64,000 nt of DNA, from assembly GCA_938023035.1 (NCBI GenBank), contig CALIDI010000024.1, positions 43,917 to 107,916 on the forward strand, written 5' to 3'. Shown piece after piece: positions 45,792 through 54,741 of the stretch (its first letter is position 1; every line of letters begins with the position of its first letter). Position numbers and translations under genes: made by a program. Source of the DNA: an uncultured Leptolyngbyaceae cyanobacterium. GTDB taxonomy: Bacteria; Cyanobacteriota; Cyanobacteriia; Leptolyngbyales; Leptolyngbyaceae. Below the pieces are notes generated by a model. That model saw only the letters and a program-made list of their open reading frames with translations. It searched no databases and was not told where the DNA came from.

Positions 45792-46613
45792 ATGAAAGCC
45801 CCATTTCCTCTCTGGCAACGACGCTGGATGACAACGCTGGTGCAGGCTGTTGTCGGGCTAGTGGCTTTGCTGGGCGTGATTGGGATGCAACGATCGCAAC
45901 TCAGTCGCCCGTCTTTATGGGCATCTGACCCAATACTAGCCGCACAACAAACTAAAACCCAATTAAATTTGTTACGGCAGGCTCCCAGTTTTGGTTTTGA
46001 TAATCTGCTGGCCGATTGGGTCTTTCTCCAATTCTTGGAGTATTACGGCGATCGCGCCGTGCGGCAACAAACAGGCTATGGTTTGGCTCCTGACTATTTT
46101 GATGTGATCACTCATTTTGACCCTCGGTTTGTTGATGTTTATCCATTCCTTTCTAGTAGTGTGTCTTACCAGTTGGGTAAACCCGAGGTCGCAATTGACC
46201 TGATGCGCCGGGGAACGGAGGTTCTCTCTCCTGAATTAGCGCCTAATGCCTATCGAGTTTGGCGCTATAAGGGGTTAGATCAATTGTTGTTGTTAGGAGA
46301 TGTTCCTGGGGCGATCGCCTCTCATGAGATGGCCGCCAACTGGGCAGAACCTATTGACCCAGCGTTAGCCAATCTGTTTCGGAATACCGCCGCTTTTCTG
46401 CGAGAAGACCCTAACAGCTTGCCGGTCAGGGTGAATTCCTGGGCTTCGATTTTGATTGAAGCGATCGCGGCTAGAGATCAACAAACCCAGGCAAGGGCTA
46501 AAGCGGAGCTAGCCAAGTTGGGCTACGAAGTGCAAATCAACGAAAAAGGGCAACCACTCTTGCAGCGGTTGTCTCCATCTCCTGAAGCCAGCGGATCTCC
46601 AGCCCAACCTTGA
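45792..46613 (+). CDS. Conserved cyanobacterial membrane-anchored protein, unknown function
   Basis: 273 aa from ATG 45792; further upstream in-frame codons fall in the tandem duplication. A single N-terminal membrane helix (VQAVVGLVALLGVIGMQ) is followed by a helical, TPR-like region with FDNLLADWVFLQFLEYYGD and DVITHFDPRFVDVYPFLSSS. Similar proteins are widespread in cyanobacteria but I know no assigned role. The C-terminal tail is Pro/Ser rich. Confidence 0.75.
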   Translation: MKAPFPLWQRRWMTTLVQAVVGLVALLGVIGMQRSQLSRPSLWASDPILAAQQTKTQLNLLRQAPSFGFDNLLADWVFLQFLEYYGDRAVRQQTGYGLAPDYFDVITHFDPRFVDVYPFLSSSVSYQLGKPEVAIDLMRRGTEVLSPELAPNAYRVWRYKGLDQLLLLGDVPGAIASHEMAANWAEPIDPALANLFRNTAAFLREDPNSLPVRVNSWASILIEAIAARDQQTQARAKAELAKLGYEVQINEKGQPLLQRLSPSPEASGSPAQP

Positions 46614-46935
46614 CTTGGTTCGGGGTTTATAGCACCGTGACGCGCCACTGATTGAGGGTTCTCAGAGGAACACGGCCCGCTTCCTATCATGCCGCGAAAT
46701 AACAACCCTCAAACCTTAACACTCCCTGCGGCTAAAAATCGATAGCCACTGCCAGGTTGCCCAATCCAGTCGGAGTTCACCCGCTGCATCCCGTCCTCAA
46801 TCTGGTGGCGATCTTTTCTCCAGCACTCTGTAACGTCCCCCGATTAGATGATGCACTGGCCGTCTCCATCTCTAACTTTTCAGTTTTAACTTTATAATTC
46901 GGTAGAATGGGGCAGTTGTATTCTGCACGACCTGC
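46614..46935. other. Intergenic region with possible purB promoter
   Basis: 322 bp. TATAAT at 46893-46898 in an AT-rich stretch about 38 nt before the purB start is a possible -10; no convincing -35 was found. Nothing else was recognised. Confidence 0.4.
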
Positions 46936-48231
46936 GTGATTGAGCGTTATACCCTGCCCGAAATGGGCGAACTGTGGACTGATACCTATAAGTTAAAAAC
47001 CTGGCTCCAGGTTGAGATTGCTGTTTGTGAGGCGCAGGCAGAGTTAGGCTACATTCCCGCAGAAGCGGTGGAGACGATTAAGGCGAGGGCAAACTTTGAC
47101 CCGCAGCGGGTACTAGAGATTGAAAAAGAAGTCAAGCACGATGTCATCGCTTTCTTGACTAACGTCAATGAGTATGTGGGAGAAGCGGGTCGCTATATCC
47201 ATCTGGGTATGACCAGTTCAGACCTGCTGGATACGGCTCTCGCATTGCAGATGGTAGCTAGTCTGGATGTCTTAATGGCTCGCTTAGAGGATTGTATTCA
47301 GGCAATTCGTTACCAGGCCCAGCAGCATCGTCATACTTTAATGATTGGGCGCTCCCATGGGATTCATGCAGAACCTATTACCTTTGGCTTTAAGCTGGCT
47401 GGCTGGCTGGCTGAAATGTTGCGTCATCGCGATCGCCTCTGTCGCCAAAGACGTTGTATTGCCGTTGGGAAGATTTCTGGAGCCGTGGGGACTTATGCCA
47501 ACATTGATCCTCAAGTTGAGGCATTAACCTGTCAAAACCTTGGTTTAGAGCCAGATGCTGCTTCGACTCAGGTGATCTCGCGCGATCGCCATGCCGATTT
47601 TCTCAATCACCTGGCCCTTCTCGCTGCTTCGATTGAGCGCTTTGCTGTCGAGATTCGCAACCTACAACGTACCGATGTTTTGGAAGTGGAGGAATTTTTC
47701 TCAAAAGGGCAAAAAGGTTCTTCTGCCATGCCTCACAAACGTAACCCGATTCGGTCAGAACGGCTAACGGGCATGGCCCGGATGATTCGCGGCTATGCGA
47801 TAACCGGCTTAGAAAATGTCGCCCTTTGGCACGAGCGCGACATCTCCCATAGCTCTGTGGAGCGGGTGATGCTGCCCGATGCTTGCATTCTGACCCATTT
47901 TATGCTGGTTGAAACCACCGACCTGATTCAGCATCTGTTGGTCTACCCCGACAATATGACCCGCAATTTGAATGTCTACGGCGGGGTCGTGTTTAGCCAA
48001 CGGGTAATGCTGAGCTTGGTGGAAAAGGGCTTGACGCGAGAAGATGCCTACGCGATCGTCCAGTCAAATGCCCATCAGGCCTGGAATCAACCTGATGGCA
48101 ACTTCCGCGCCCTAATTGAGCAAGATCCGAGGGTTACGGCTCATCTCTCTCCAGCAGAAATTGCAACCTGCTTCGACCCGTCTCATCACCTGAAACATCT
48201 GGATCAGATTTATCAACGCTTGGGCATTTAG
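46936..48231 (+). CDS. purB: Adenylosuccinate lyase
   Basis: 431 aa, GTG start at 46936 (IERYTLPEMGELWTD). KHDVIAFLTNV, YIHLGMTSSDLLDTA, GRSHGIHAEPITFG and the superfamily signature SSAMPHKRNP are present. It acts twice in purine synthesis: SAICAR to AICAR, and adenylosuccinate to AMP, each releasing fumarate. Cytoplasmic tetramer. Single gene. Confidence 0.97.
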   Translation: MIERYTLPEMGELWTDTYKLKTWLQVEIAVCEAQAELGYIPAEAVETIKARANFDPQRVLEIEKEVKHDVIAFLTNVNEYVGEAGRYIHLGMTSSDLLDTALALQMVASLDVLMARLEDCIQAIRYQAQQHRHTLMIGRSHGIHAEPITFGFKLAGWLAEMLRHRDRLCRQRRCIAVGKISGAVGTYANIDPQVEALTCQNLGLEPDAASTQVISRDRHADFLNHLALLAASIERFAVEIRNLQRTDVLEVEEFFSKGQKGSSAMPHKRNPIRSERLTGMARMIRGYAITGLENVALWHERDISHSSVERVMLPDACILTHFMLVETTDLIQHLLVYPDNMTRNLNVYGGVVFSQRVMLSLVEKGLTREDAYAIVQSNAHQAWNQPDGNFRALIEQDPRVTAHLSPAEIATCFDPSHHLKHLDQIYQRLGI

Positions 48232-48328
48232 AACAGGGCCTTGCCGCCAACTAGCATTCTGGCAGGGTCAACTTACCCCAGGTAAAAGTTTGCCCATCGC
48301 TTCACCGTCTGTATTGAATCTTTGCAAC

Positions 48329-48360
48329 TTATGACAGCCGCCGGTTATGACAGCCGCAGG
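48329..48360. repeat. 16-nt tandem duplication across a stop codon
   Basis: TTATGACAGCCGCCGG (48329-48344) is followed directly by TTATGACAGCCGCAGG (48345-48360). The second unit contains the stop and last codons of the minus-strand gene. Confidence 0.9.
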
Positions 48361-49091
48361 TAAGTGACCCAACTGTAAACAAGTTCTGCTGCAAGGTTGA
48401 GCTTTAATGCCTGAAGACACTCTGGCACTTCTTCCCAAAGAGGTGCTAAAGGACACCCCTCAGGCACTGGCGGTACAAGTGGCGGAAACAGGTAGTACTC
48501 TGCCACAGACTGGAACAGGTAGGGCAGCACCGGATGCGCCTGCTTGATCAGGTGAGTAATAGATTCGTGATACGTCGGCTCGTACTGGTTATCATCTAAA
48601 ATAATGTGCTGAATGCCATAGTTAGCTGCTTGCTCAAGCCGTGGAACCACATTTTGATGGTCATCAAAAATGACGCAGGTTTTAGTCGCGTCTGCAAAGG
48701 AAAACCGAATACAGGAAAAGTCTTGAGTGCTGTAGAAGGCCCGGCTAGGTCGATAGGTTGCTTCAAATTCTAAGGGCATCATCAAAACGGGGTCGAGGCA
48801 GTAGAGGGTTGCATCAGGTAGCATCGAGTCGATCAGCCAGGTCGAAAAACCGCGCCAAATACCAGACTCAATCACCAGGTTAGGCTTGATGCGTTGTAAA
48901 AAGCAAAAGTAGGCAAAGGCGGAACTAAAGAGAACCCCACCGGTGTTATCAAAGGGGCGTTGGGCATAGAGTTGGCAAAAGGTGCTGAGCAAGTGCTCCA
49001 TCTGTTGGCGATCGCCAAAGGGATTCACCACCTCGCAGGAAACATCAATATCCGACTCCGGCAAATCGATCCTAAAGTTTGCTTTGACCAT
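48345..49091 (-). CDS. Putative class I methyltransferase-fold protein, unknown
   Basis: 248 aa. The stretch NLVIESGIWRGFSTWLIDSM followed by LYCLDP resembles the SAM-binding motif I region of methyltransferase-like and CmcI-type (cephalosporin hydroxylase-like) proteins. FDDHQNVVPRLEQAANYGIQ with ILDDN is also seen in that group. It has no signal peptide. The substrate is unknown. The stop codon sits in a 16-nt tandem duplication. Confidence 0.55.
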   Translation of the reverse strand: MVKANFRIDLPESDIDVSCEVVNPFGDRQQMEHLLSTFCQLYAQRPFDNTGGVLFSSAFAYFCFLQRIKPNLVIESGIWRGFSTWLIDSMLPDATLYCLDPVLMMPLEFEATYRPSRAFYSTQDFSCIRFSFADATKTCVIFDDHQNVVPRLEQAANYGIQHIILDDNQYEPTYHESITHLIKQAHPVLPYLFQSVAEYYLFPPLVPPVPEGCPLAPLWEEVPECLQALKLNLAAELVYSWVTYLRLS

Positions 49092-49184
49092 CGTTTTGGC
49101 AGATCCCTCAATATCACTGTCTGTATCCTAACCCTGGTTTTACCTAGCGGCATCGAGAATCCCACTCGTATGACCTGCCAGCGA

Positions 49185-49937
49185 CTACAGCGCCTGACCC
49201 GGTGCCGGCCCAGGGTTTGCTTGTGGTGAGGGCTGGAGCGCTGAGGTCTGGCAATTTTCTGTCGCATTGGGGGCTGTTGTAACGACAACCTGCTGATAAC
49301 CTGCGGTCTTCAAAAGACTGGTGACGACTTGCTGAGCGCGATCGCTGGCACGCCTGAGCAAGCCATCAGCACAGGCCGTCTCAACAATTTTAGCCAAGGC
49401 TTCGCGCTGGGCGGTTGTCTGCAATTCAGGGGCGGCATCTGGCCCCAGATTCAAAAAACCCCGATTGTAGTCGTAGACCTGGGAGCGGTTAACATCGACT
49501 TTACTGTCAAGAATGCGGGCTGGAGGTAACTGCAACTGAATGCGATCGCCCGTTACCTGCACATTTTCAGAACGCACCTGACTCAAATCAACCCCTGCCT
49601 GCACCTGCCCATGGGCAATATAGAGTAACTTCGTAGTGCCGACGGTAAACCCACCCCACTTCAAGTCCTGGCTAGTGGGAACAACCGCCTGCATCGTGTA
49701 TACCGCCGTTGTTAAATCACTAGCCTCGCGAACTTGTTCAATCACTAAGGAACGAACGTCCACCTGAGGAGACGGTTGCGGCATCGCCAGAAAATTTTTC
49801 GCAGCAATCAACAGGCGATCGCCCGTATGCACCGCCCAAAAAGAACCCACGGCTGTGGCAGCAATCAAGCCACCAGCCAACATCATACTGAAGTTGCGTA
49901 GCATAGCTGCTTTCCCTGATTTAACCAGCCCTTCCAT
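49185..49937 (-). CDS. DUF4230 domain-containing protein
   Basis: 250 aa from ATG 49937, with GAGGAG at ribosome-binding distance. An N-terminal membrane helix (LAGGLIAATAVGSFWAV) is followed by the DUF4230 beta-rich region (LTTAVYTMQAVVPTSQD, KLLYIAHGQVQAGVDLSQ, LPPARILDSKVD). The C-terminus is Pro/Ala rich. The domain is widespread and uncharacterised; the protein is probably periplasmic and membrane tethered. Confidence 0.85.
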   Translation of the reverse strand: MEGLVKSGKAAMLRNFSMMLAGGLIAATAVGSFWAVHTGDRLLIAAKNFLAMPQPSPQVDVRSLVIEQVREASDLTTAVYTMQAVVPTSQDLKWGGFTVGTTKLLYIAHGQVQAGVDLSQVRSENVQVTGDRIQLQLPPARILDSKVDVNRSQVYDYNRGFLNLGPDAAPELQTTAQREALAKIVETACADGLLRRASDRAQQVVTSLLKTAGYQQVVVTTAPNATENCQTSALQPSPQANPGPAPGQAL

Positions 49938-50671
49938 CAATGCTCCTCACACTAAAATAATACAAACGTATCAACCTACTCAAATCATCCCATTGGTTTG
50001 GTCACCCCATTCGGTTAAGGCACCCCATCAAGTGTAAGCAACCGAGCGACAGATAGAGGTTTCGCCCTAAGATTGGCTGAGTCAAGACTTCTAAACACCA
50101 CCCGCCCCTACAGACTGTCAGAGGATTTAGCCATAGACCGAAGAGAGCACTTAAAAAGTGGCCGGCGGTAAAACCACGACGCTATCAATCCAAGCCCACC
50201 TAGGCGAACTAAAGCCAACCAGAGCCGCCATCACCGGCAGAAGCAGAGCTTTAGCCAAATAACCGCAACTTTAGTCATCAGGGCTGCCAAAAGATGGGCT
50301 TTTAGACCATCCTCTTAGGGAATTGCCGGAAAACAACAGCCCCTCTGAGCGGACTTTCTCCGAATAGAGACGCGACACATTTCATGCTGCTCTGCGAAAT
50401 AACGGCACTCGGCCCTTAACCGCCTTGTGGCCTATGATTAACGTGCAGTCCCCCTAAGCCTTGAAGTAAACCCTAAACGCGTATCTAGTAAAAATCCAGC
50501 CTGCAACGCAGATTTCTCCCGGCAGGATGCTTCATAATCTTAATGGTCTTATCTTTCATGTTTTAAGATAAATCCACAGCCAATTGATCCGATTGCAGCG
50601 GTTGACAGTTTGACAAGTGTTGGCTTTTCTGCATCTAGTGACCCATTCGTTAACCTGACAAACAGCCGATT
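49938..50671. other. Long gene-free region
   Basis: About 730 bp. Two overlapping TTGACA hexamers (50602-50607 and 50610-50615) could serve as -35 boxes for the next gene, but the -10 is unclear. No RNA gene was recognised. Confidence 0.45.
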
Positions 50672-51049
50672 ATGAACCCGGAAGAACTCCTCCAGACAGC
50701 ACAGAAAGGCTTTCACATGACTTTAGGGGCGACGGCAGCCGTGATTGAGTCGCTTCAGGATGCCCGTAAACGGGAGGAAAACACCGCCAAGCTTCGCCAG
50801 GATTGGGGGCAACTTTCTGAAGAGTTGGTACAAAAGGGACAGCAAACCGAGCAAGAGGCCCGCATTTTTGTTGATGGTCTGCTCAACCAGGGCAAGAGTG
50901 GCGCGACGTCATCCTCAGGAGCAGCTTCTGCCCCTGATATGCCAACGGCCCCACCAGAAGTACAGCAAGATTTGCAAACATTGACCGAGCAACTCGCGGC
51001 ACTCCGGCAAGAATTAGAACAGTTACGGAATCAGCAATCACCGGACTAG
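50672..51049 (+). CDS. Phasin-like coiled-coil protein
   Basis: 125 aa. Residues about 4-80 form a long amphipathic helix (LRQDWGQLSEELVQKGQQTEQEAR followed by IFVDGLL), recalling small phasin/PhaI-type granule proteins. A Ser/Ala/Pro linker and a C-terminal coiled coil (LQTLTEQLAALRQELEQL) follow. No enzymatic motif. A polyhydroxyalkanoate synthase gene is not in view, so the granule role is only a guess. Confidence 0.6.
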   Translation: MNPEELLQTAQKGFHMTLGATAAVIESLQDARKREENTAKLRQDWGQLSEELVQKGQQTEQEARIFVDGLLNQGKSGATSSSGAASAPDMPTAPPEVQQDLQTLTEQLAALRQELEQLRNQQSPD

Positions 51050-51336
51050 TACAGCAAAAGTAGAAATTTTTGGACGGGCCTTAGCCATCCTTATCCCCCT
51101 TGCTTGAATGCCCGTCAGGGCTATGCCCTTCTCCCGTTCGTTGGCAGAAGGGAGCTGAAATTCGCCTCCCTACTCCCCTTGGGTGAGGAGACATTGAGTA
51201 ATTCCTATCCAGATTCAGCACTGTCCCTCAAAATTTGCCGACTTTTCAAGACAAGAGCGTAAAACTGCCTGAATAAAGCTGATGCGCCTTGCCACGATCC
51301 AGGCATGATAAACAGGTATTATTTGGGGTCAATTTT

Positions 51337-51822
51337 ATGCGCCATTTTTTATGGAAGTCCGCATGGGTGGCCAGTTTTACAACCCTTTTGGGGCATATTT
51401 CTGGGGCAGCTCAGCCGTTGCCAAAACCACTACCAAATACCTGGGTGCGGATCAGCACCGATGAGTATGACAACATTACCTATGTTGATCGAGCTTCGAT
51501 CGCGGGTTCGACTCAGTTTCGGTACTTTTGGACCTATGTTGCAGCCGGTGCGCCGTACCCTGACCCAGAGAGTAAGCAGCAGATTTATGCAACGGCTGCC
51601 TATGTCTCGACCGATTGCAAAACTAAACGCTATCGGTTGCGTACCCTGCGACTGTTTAACCAAAGTAACCAAATCGCTCGCGAAATTGAGTATGGGGATG
51701 CGGGGCCTGATGGGTTTGCAACGTTTCATCCGGCGGCGATCGCTTCGATTAGCTTTGTCTGTTCTCGCGGTATCAAGCTGCCCAAACCAACCCTAACCAA
51801 GCCCACTACCCCAAAGCGCTAG
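51337..51822 (+). CDS. Secreted protein resembling surface-adhesin E family
   Basis: 161 aa from ATG 51337; the upstream in-frame start (51289, TTG) would mask the signal. A signal peptide (FLWKSAWVASFTTLLGHISGAAQ) is followed by WVRISTDEYDNITYVDRASI, Cys in STDCKTKRYRLRTLRLFN, and a second Cys near FVCSRG. This small beta-sandwich pattern recurs in many bacterial secreted proteins. The function is unknown. Confidence 0.65.
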   Translation: MRHFLWKSAWVASFTTLLGHISGAAQPLPKPLPNTWVRISTDEYDNITYVDRASIAGSTQFRYFWTYVAAGAPYPDPESKQQIYATAAYVSTDCKTKRYRLRTLRLFNQSNQIAREIEYGDAGPDGFATFHPAAIASISFVCSRGIKLPKPTLTKPTTPKR

Positions 51823-51900
51823 TTTCAGGGAGAGCATTTTGGGGTGGGAGAAAAGCACATCCTAATGCGGCTAAAGTCAGCCAAAACGGAATCTTGTCCT

Positions 51901-52914
51901 ATGCTACCGACCCTGGATTTGCTCCTACAAGCTTGTCCCACTGTCGAAGCCACCCCTGATGCCGCTCGATACACGCCCTTTGCCCAGGGGCGCTATGACG
52001 TTAAGCCCGGTTTGCGCCCGCTAGGTACCGACTTTAAAAATGGGTGTGCCGATCGGCAAGTGTTTCAACTGGATAGCAACTATTCTCATTATCATCAGCT
52101 TAAGCAGGCCGCGCGGGCAGAGCAGTTGAGTAAGTATTACCAGACTCATGAGTATCCTCCTGCTGTAGCCACTGCGATCGCCCAATTTATTGCCCATAGG
52201 CTGCAACAGGATCAGCCCCAAACCTTTCAACTCAGCACCATGGGCAAGCAGCCTACTTTGCATAACCAGCGCACCGGGGAAACCCTTACCTTTGACGCTA
52301 CCTGGCAACTCCAGGGCGTGAGCGGTCAGCCCTCAGTGGCCTATGCTTCGGCTCTTGATGCCCTGGCCAGTCAGATTCAGGAAGATTTAGCCGTGATTTG
52401 CCAGCAGGGGGAGCGCCATTGGGTTAGTGCGATTCACCTCTGCTTCCCCAATTATTGGGCCCCAGCCGAAAAGATTGGCCAAGATTTTGCAACAGTGCAT
52501 GCACCCGTCGCTGGTATGGAAAAACTAAACCAGCGCGGCCAAATTCTTTCCAACAGCATGATTATGCATCCCCCATCGGTTCGGTTTGCCTGGGGGCTGA
52601 GCACGGATACTCGGCTCAACCATCACCCCCAGTCTCCCCAGGGTATCTCTGACGCTCGCTGGCAGGGACGACAGTTTATGCCACAGCAACCCAGGTTATT
52701 TGTGCGGGTCGAGCGTCAGGTGATTTGGGGCTTTCCGGCCGTCAATGCGGCGCTATTCACAATTCGCACCTACTTTTGGGACTGTGCGTTGATTAAACAT
52801 CGGCCTGAGCTGCGATCGCCCCTGGTCAAGGCACTCCAATCGATGTCGCTGGATGCTTTAGTCTACAAAGGCTTAGCACCCAGCAAGGATGCCATTTTGG
52901 CATGGCTGAATTAA
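51901..52914 (+). CDS. DUF3445 family, haem-dependent oxidative N-demethylase-like protein
   Basis: 337 aa from ATG 51901 (upstream in-frame starts exist). YTPFAQGRYDVKPGLRPL, IQEDLAVICQQG, AIHLCFPNYWAPAEKIGQ and HAPVAGMEKLNQRGQ match the DUF3445 family, whose founding member is the alpha subunit of a haem-dependent dimethylamine demethylase. The other subunits are not encoded nearby, so in this organism it may act alone or on another substrate. It is convergent with the DUF3598 gene (17-nt gap). Confidence 0.8.
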   Translation: MLPTLDLLLQACPTVEATPDAARYTPFAQGRYDVKPGLRPLGTDFKNGCADRQVFQLDSNYSHYHQLKQAARAEQLSKYYQTHEYPPAVATAIAQFIAHRLQQDQPQTFQLSTMGKQPTLHNQRTGETLTFDATWQLQGVSGQPSVAYASALDALASQIQEDLAVICQQGERHWVSAIHLCFPNYWAPAEKIGQDFATVHAPVAGMEKLNQRGQILSNSMIMHPPSVRFAWGLSTDTRLNHHPQSPQGISDARWQGRQFMPQQPRLFVRVERQVIWGFPAVNAALFTIRTYFWDCALIKHRPELRSPLVKALQSMSLDALVYKGLAPSKDAILAWLN

Positions 52915-52931
52915 GCGGATTCGCTGTGGGC

Positions 52932-53753
52932 TTAAAGTGAGTGAAGGCGATGCTCAGTGATGAGGGTAAGGCTGCTCCACGCCCCCTTGGCATCGTAGCT
53001 TCGAATCAAACGCTGTCTTAGATTCGGCTGAATCAGCCAACCGACTTCTAAAAAGAAGGGTTGACCCGATTGAATTTGAGTAGGGCCAGTTGCCGAGGCT
53101 CCTCCCGGCAACAGCAATACCTGCACAGGTTGAGTCCCCTGTGTAAATTGCAGTTGATGACCGTGGATAGTGGCAGTGGAGGCCCCCATCCCACTGCCTG
53201 CAATCACCCGTTCCTGCCGCAGTTGGTTGGGGCCAAGCTGTTGCAAGTTGAGACGAGTCGAATAACAGTCGGGTGGTCGCCAATCAGGGTAGAGGGTCGT
53301 GGCCTCCCCCTCCCAGCTACCCAGCAGATCGGATAGCGTCAGCCCGGCGACAGGTTGAGCTGGTTTGCCAACGCGCCGTTCGCGAATCAGAGTGAGTTGT
53401 TGCAGGTTGCCGCGATCGTAAAGCTGCACCAGGCGTAAGCGGCGATCGCCAGAAATCAAGCCCAACTCGGCACCAAAATCTCCAGCAGGCGTATATTGCA
53501 GAGAACCTTGAGAAAAGGCTCCATTCTCAAAAAACAAAACACCCCGGCCCAGACTGCTGTACTCCAACACCGTTTCCTGGGGTGGTTGTGTCAACCGGCG
53601 AATCGTTTGCCGAATCGTTTGATCATGATTAAGACCCACAAGAGCAACAACCGTCGGCGTATCTTCCTGAATTTCACCCGCCGGAGATAAGCGGGTAAAA
53701 GACCCCTCCCATTCGCCCAGATTTTCTAGCAGGCTCTCCCACTGGGATTTCAT
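52932..53753 (-). CDS. DUF3598 family lipocalin-like protein
   Basis: 273 aa from ATG 53753, where the family starts (MKSQWESLLENLGEWEGSFTR). Two related beta-barrel-like halves are visible, each with a G-x-W-E-G motif (LGEWEGSFT and LLGSWEGEATTLYP). The C-terminal half resembles the lipocalin/CpcS-like bilin-binding fold. The family is largely cyanobacterial and plastid; no defined activity is known to me. Confidence 0.8.
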   Translation of the reverse strand: MKSQWESLLENLGEWEGSFTRLSPAGEIQEDTPTVVALVGLNHDQTIRQTIRRLTQPPQETVLEYSSLGRGVLFFENGAFSQGSLQYTPAGDFGAELGLISGDRRLRLVQLYDRGNLQQLTLIRERRVGKPAQPVAGLTLSDLLGSWEGEATTLYPDWRPPDCYSTRLNLQQLGPNQLRQERVIAGSGMGASTATIHGHQLQFTQGTQPVQVLLLPGGASATGPTQIQSGQPFFLEVGWLIQPNLRQRLIRSYDAKGAWSSLTLITEHRLHSL

Positions 53754-53800
53754 AAATACTTCCAAATATAGGACGGTAAACCAACTGATGGGCAATAGGT

Positions 53801-53908
53801 CGCTCTAGCTTGACCTTAGACAGTTGACCAACAAGGATGAGTACTTCAAAGGGACGAAGTTCCCTTCGACGATCGCTCTAGCTTGGCCTTAGACAGTTGC
53901 CCAACAAG
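53801..53908. repeat. 35-nt direct repeat pair, period 73
   Basis: Copies at 53801-53835 and 53874-53908 (start CGCTCTAGCTTG, end CCAACAAG) match at 33 of 35 positions, separated by a 38-nt spacer, in the gap between the DUF3598 and pentapeptide genes. Confidence 0.92.
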
Positions 53909-53965
53909 CCCTCTGGCCAATCCTTACCCTCTATCAGATCTGGTCATCAAGCCAAAGCTAATTAC

Positions 53966-54508
53966 CTAGCGGCAACCTAGACTCTCGCGGGTTTCCACTC
54001 CTGTAACCGGGTTCACCCCATCGGCGTACTGACACAACTTCGACACAGCATAGCGGTCAACCAGGGCATTAGTGAAATCAGCACCGCTGATCTGGGCTTC
54101 ATCCAAGATGCTATTGGTCAGGGTGGCATCCACTAAAATGGCGTTGGTTAGGTTGGCTTTATAGAGCGTCACACGATCCAGCAAGGCCCCGGTTAAATCA
54201 GCACCGCTCAGGTTGGCCCCCAGCAAATTTCCTTTTGTCATCATGGCGTTGGCCAGTTTTGACCCAGAGAAGTTGGTTTCGCGCATCTCAGCAGAGACAA
54301 ATACCGCCCCTTCTAAATCCATGTTTGAAAAGTCACGATTCTCTAAGGAGGTGTGGGTGTAATTAATGGTTTTGGTTTGGGCCAAGGCAGGAGTTGCCGT
54401 TAGTGCCAGCCATAGTAAAGTTAGCCCAATCGTTAGAAGGATTAGGAGCGATCGCTTCAATGGGTTACTAAATGGGTTATGAACGGCAGCCATGCTGGAA
54501 AGTGTCAT
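53966..54508 (-). CDS. Exported pentapeptide-repeat protein
   Basis: 180 aa from ATG 54508 (54568 and 54493 are possible). A signal peptide (LLILLTIGLTLLWLALTATPALAQ) is followed by about 18 pentapeptide units of the A(D/N)Lxx type (LLGANLSGADLTGALLD, ANLTNAILVDATLTNSIL) forming a right-handed beta-helix. The C-terminus has a Cys pair (KLCQYADGVNP, ESLGCR) typical of lumenal pentapeptide proteins. Probably in the thylakoid lumen or periplasm; role unknown. Confidence 0.85.
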   Translation of the reverse strand: MTLSSMAAVHNPFSNPLKRSLLILLTIGLTLLWLALTATPALAQTKTINYTHTSLENRDFSNMDLEGAVFVSAEMRETNFSGSKLANAMMTKGNLLGANLSGADLTGALLDRVTLYKANLTNAILVDATLTNSILDEAQISGADFTNALVDRYAVSKLCQYADGVNPVTGVETRESLGCR

Positions 54509-54741
54509 TGCTTGAACAAGGTTAAAACTCACATTCAATCTCTTATCCACCAGTATAAAGGGTCTCACTGCATGGGCAGCTTACCTGCAACACAACCACA
54601 ACACCTAACCCAGGAGACTAGGAGACTAGCAGAGGGCTAAATAGTCAGCGCAAACGGCCACCCGTCAGACTTGATTAAAACTGAGACCGCAGGCGCTGAA
54701 CTCCACTTGGCCCATTGCCTTTCGAATTTCGCATAGCCGCA

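Noticed and set aside
49938..49960. CTCCTCACAC, similar to the core of the cyanobacterial sRNA Yfr1
   Set aside because: It lacks the flanking hairpins and T-run of Yfr1 and is explained as the complement of the GAGGAG ribosome-binding site of the minus-strand DUF4230 gene.
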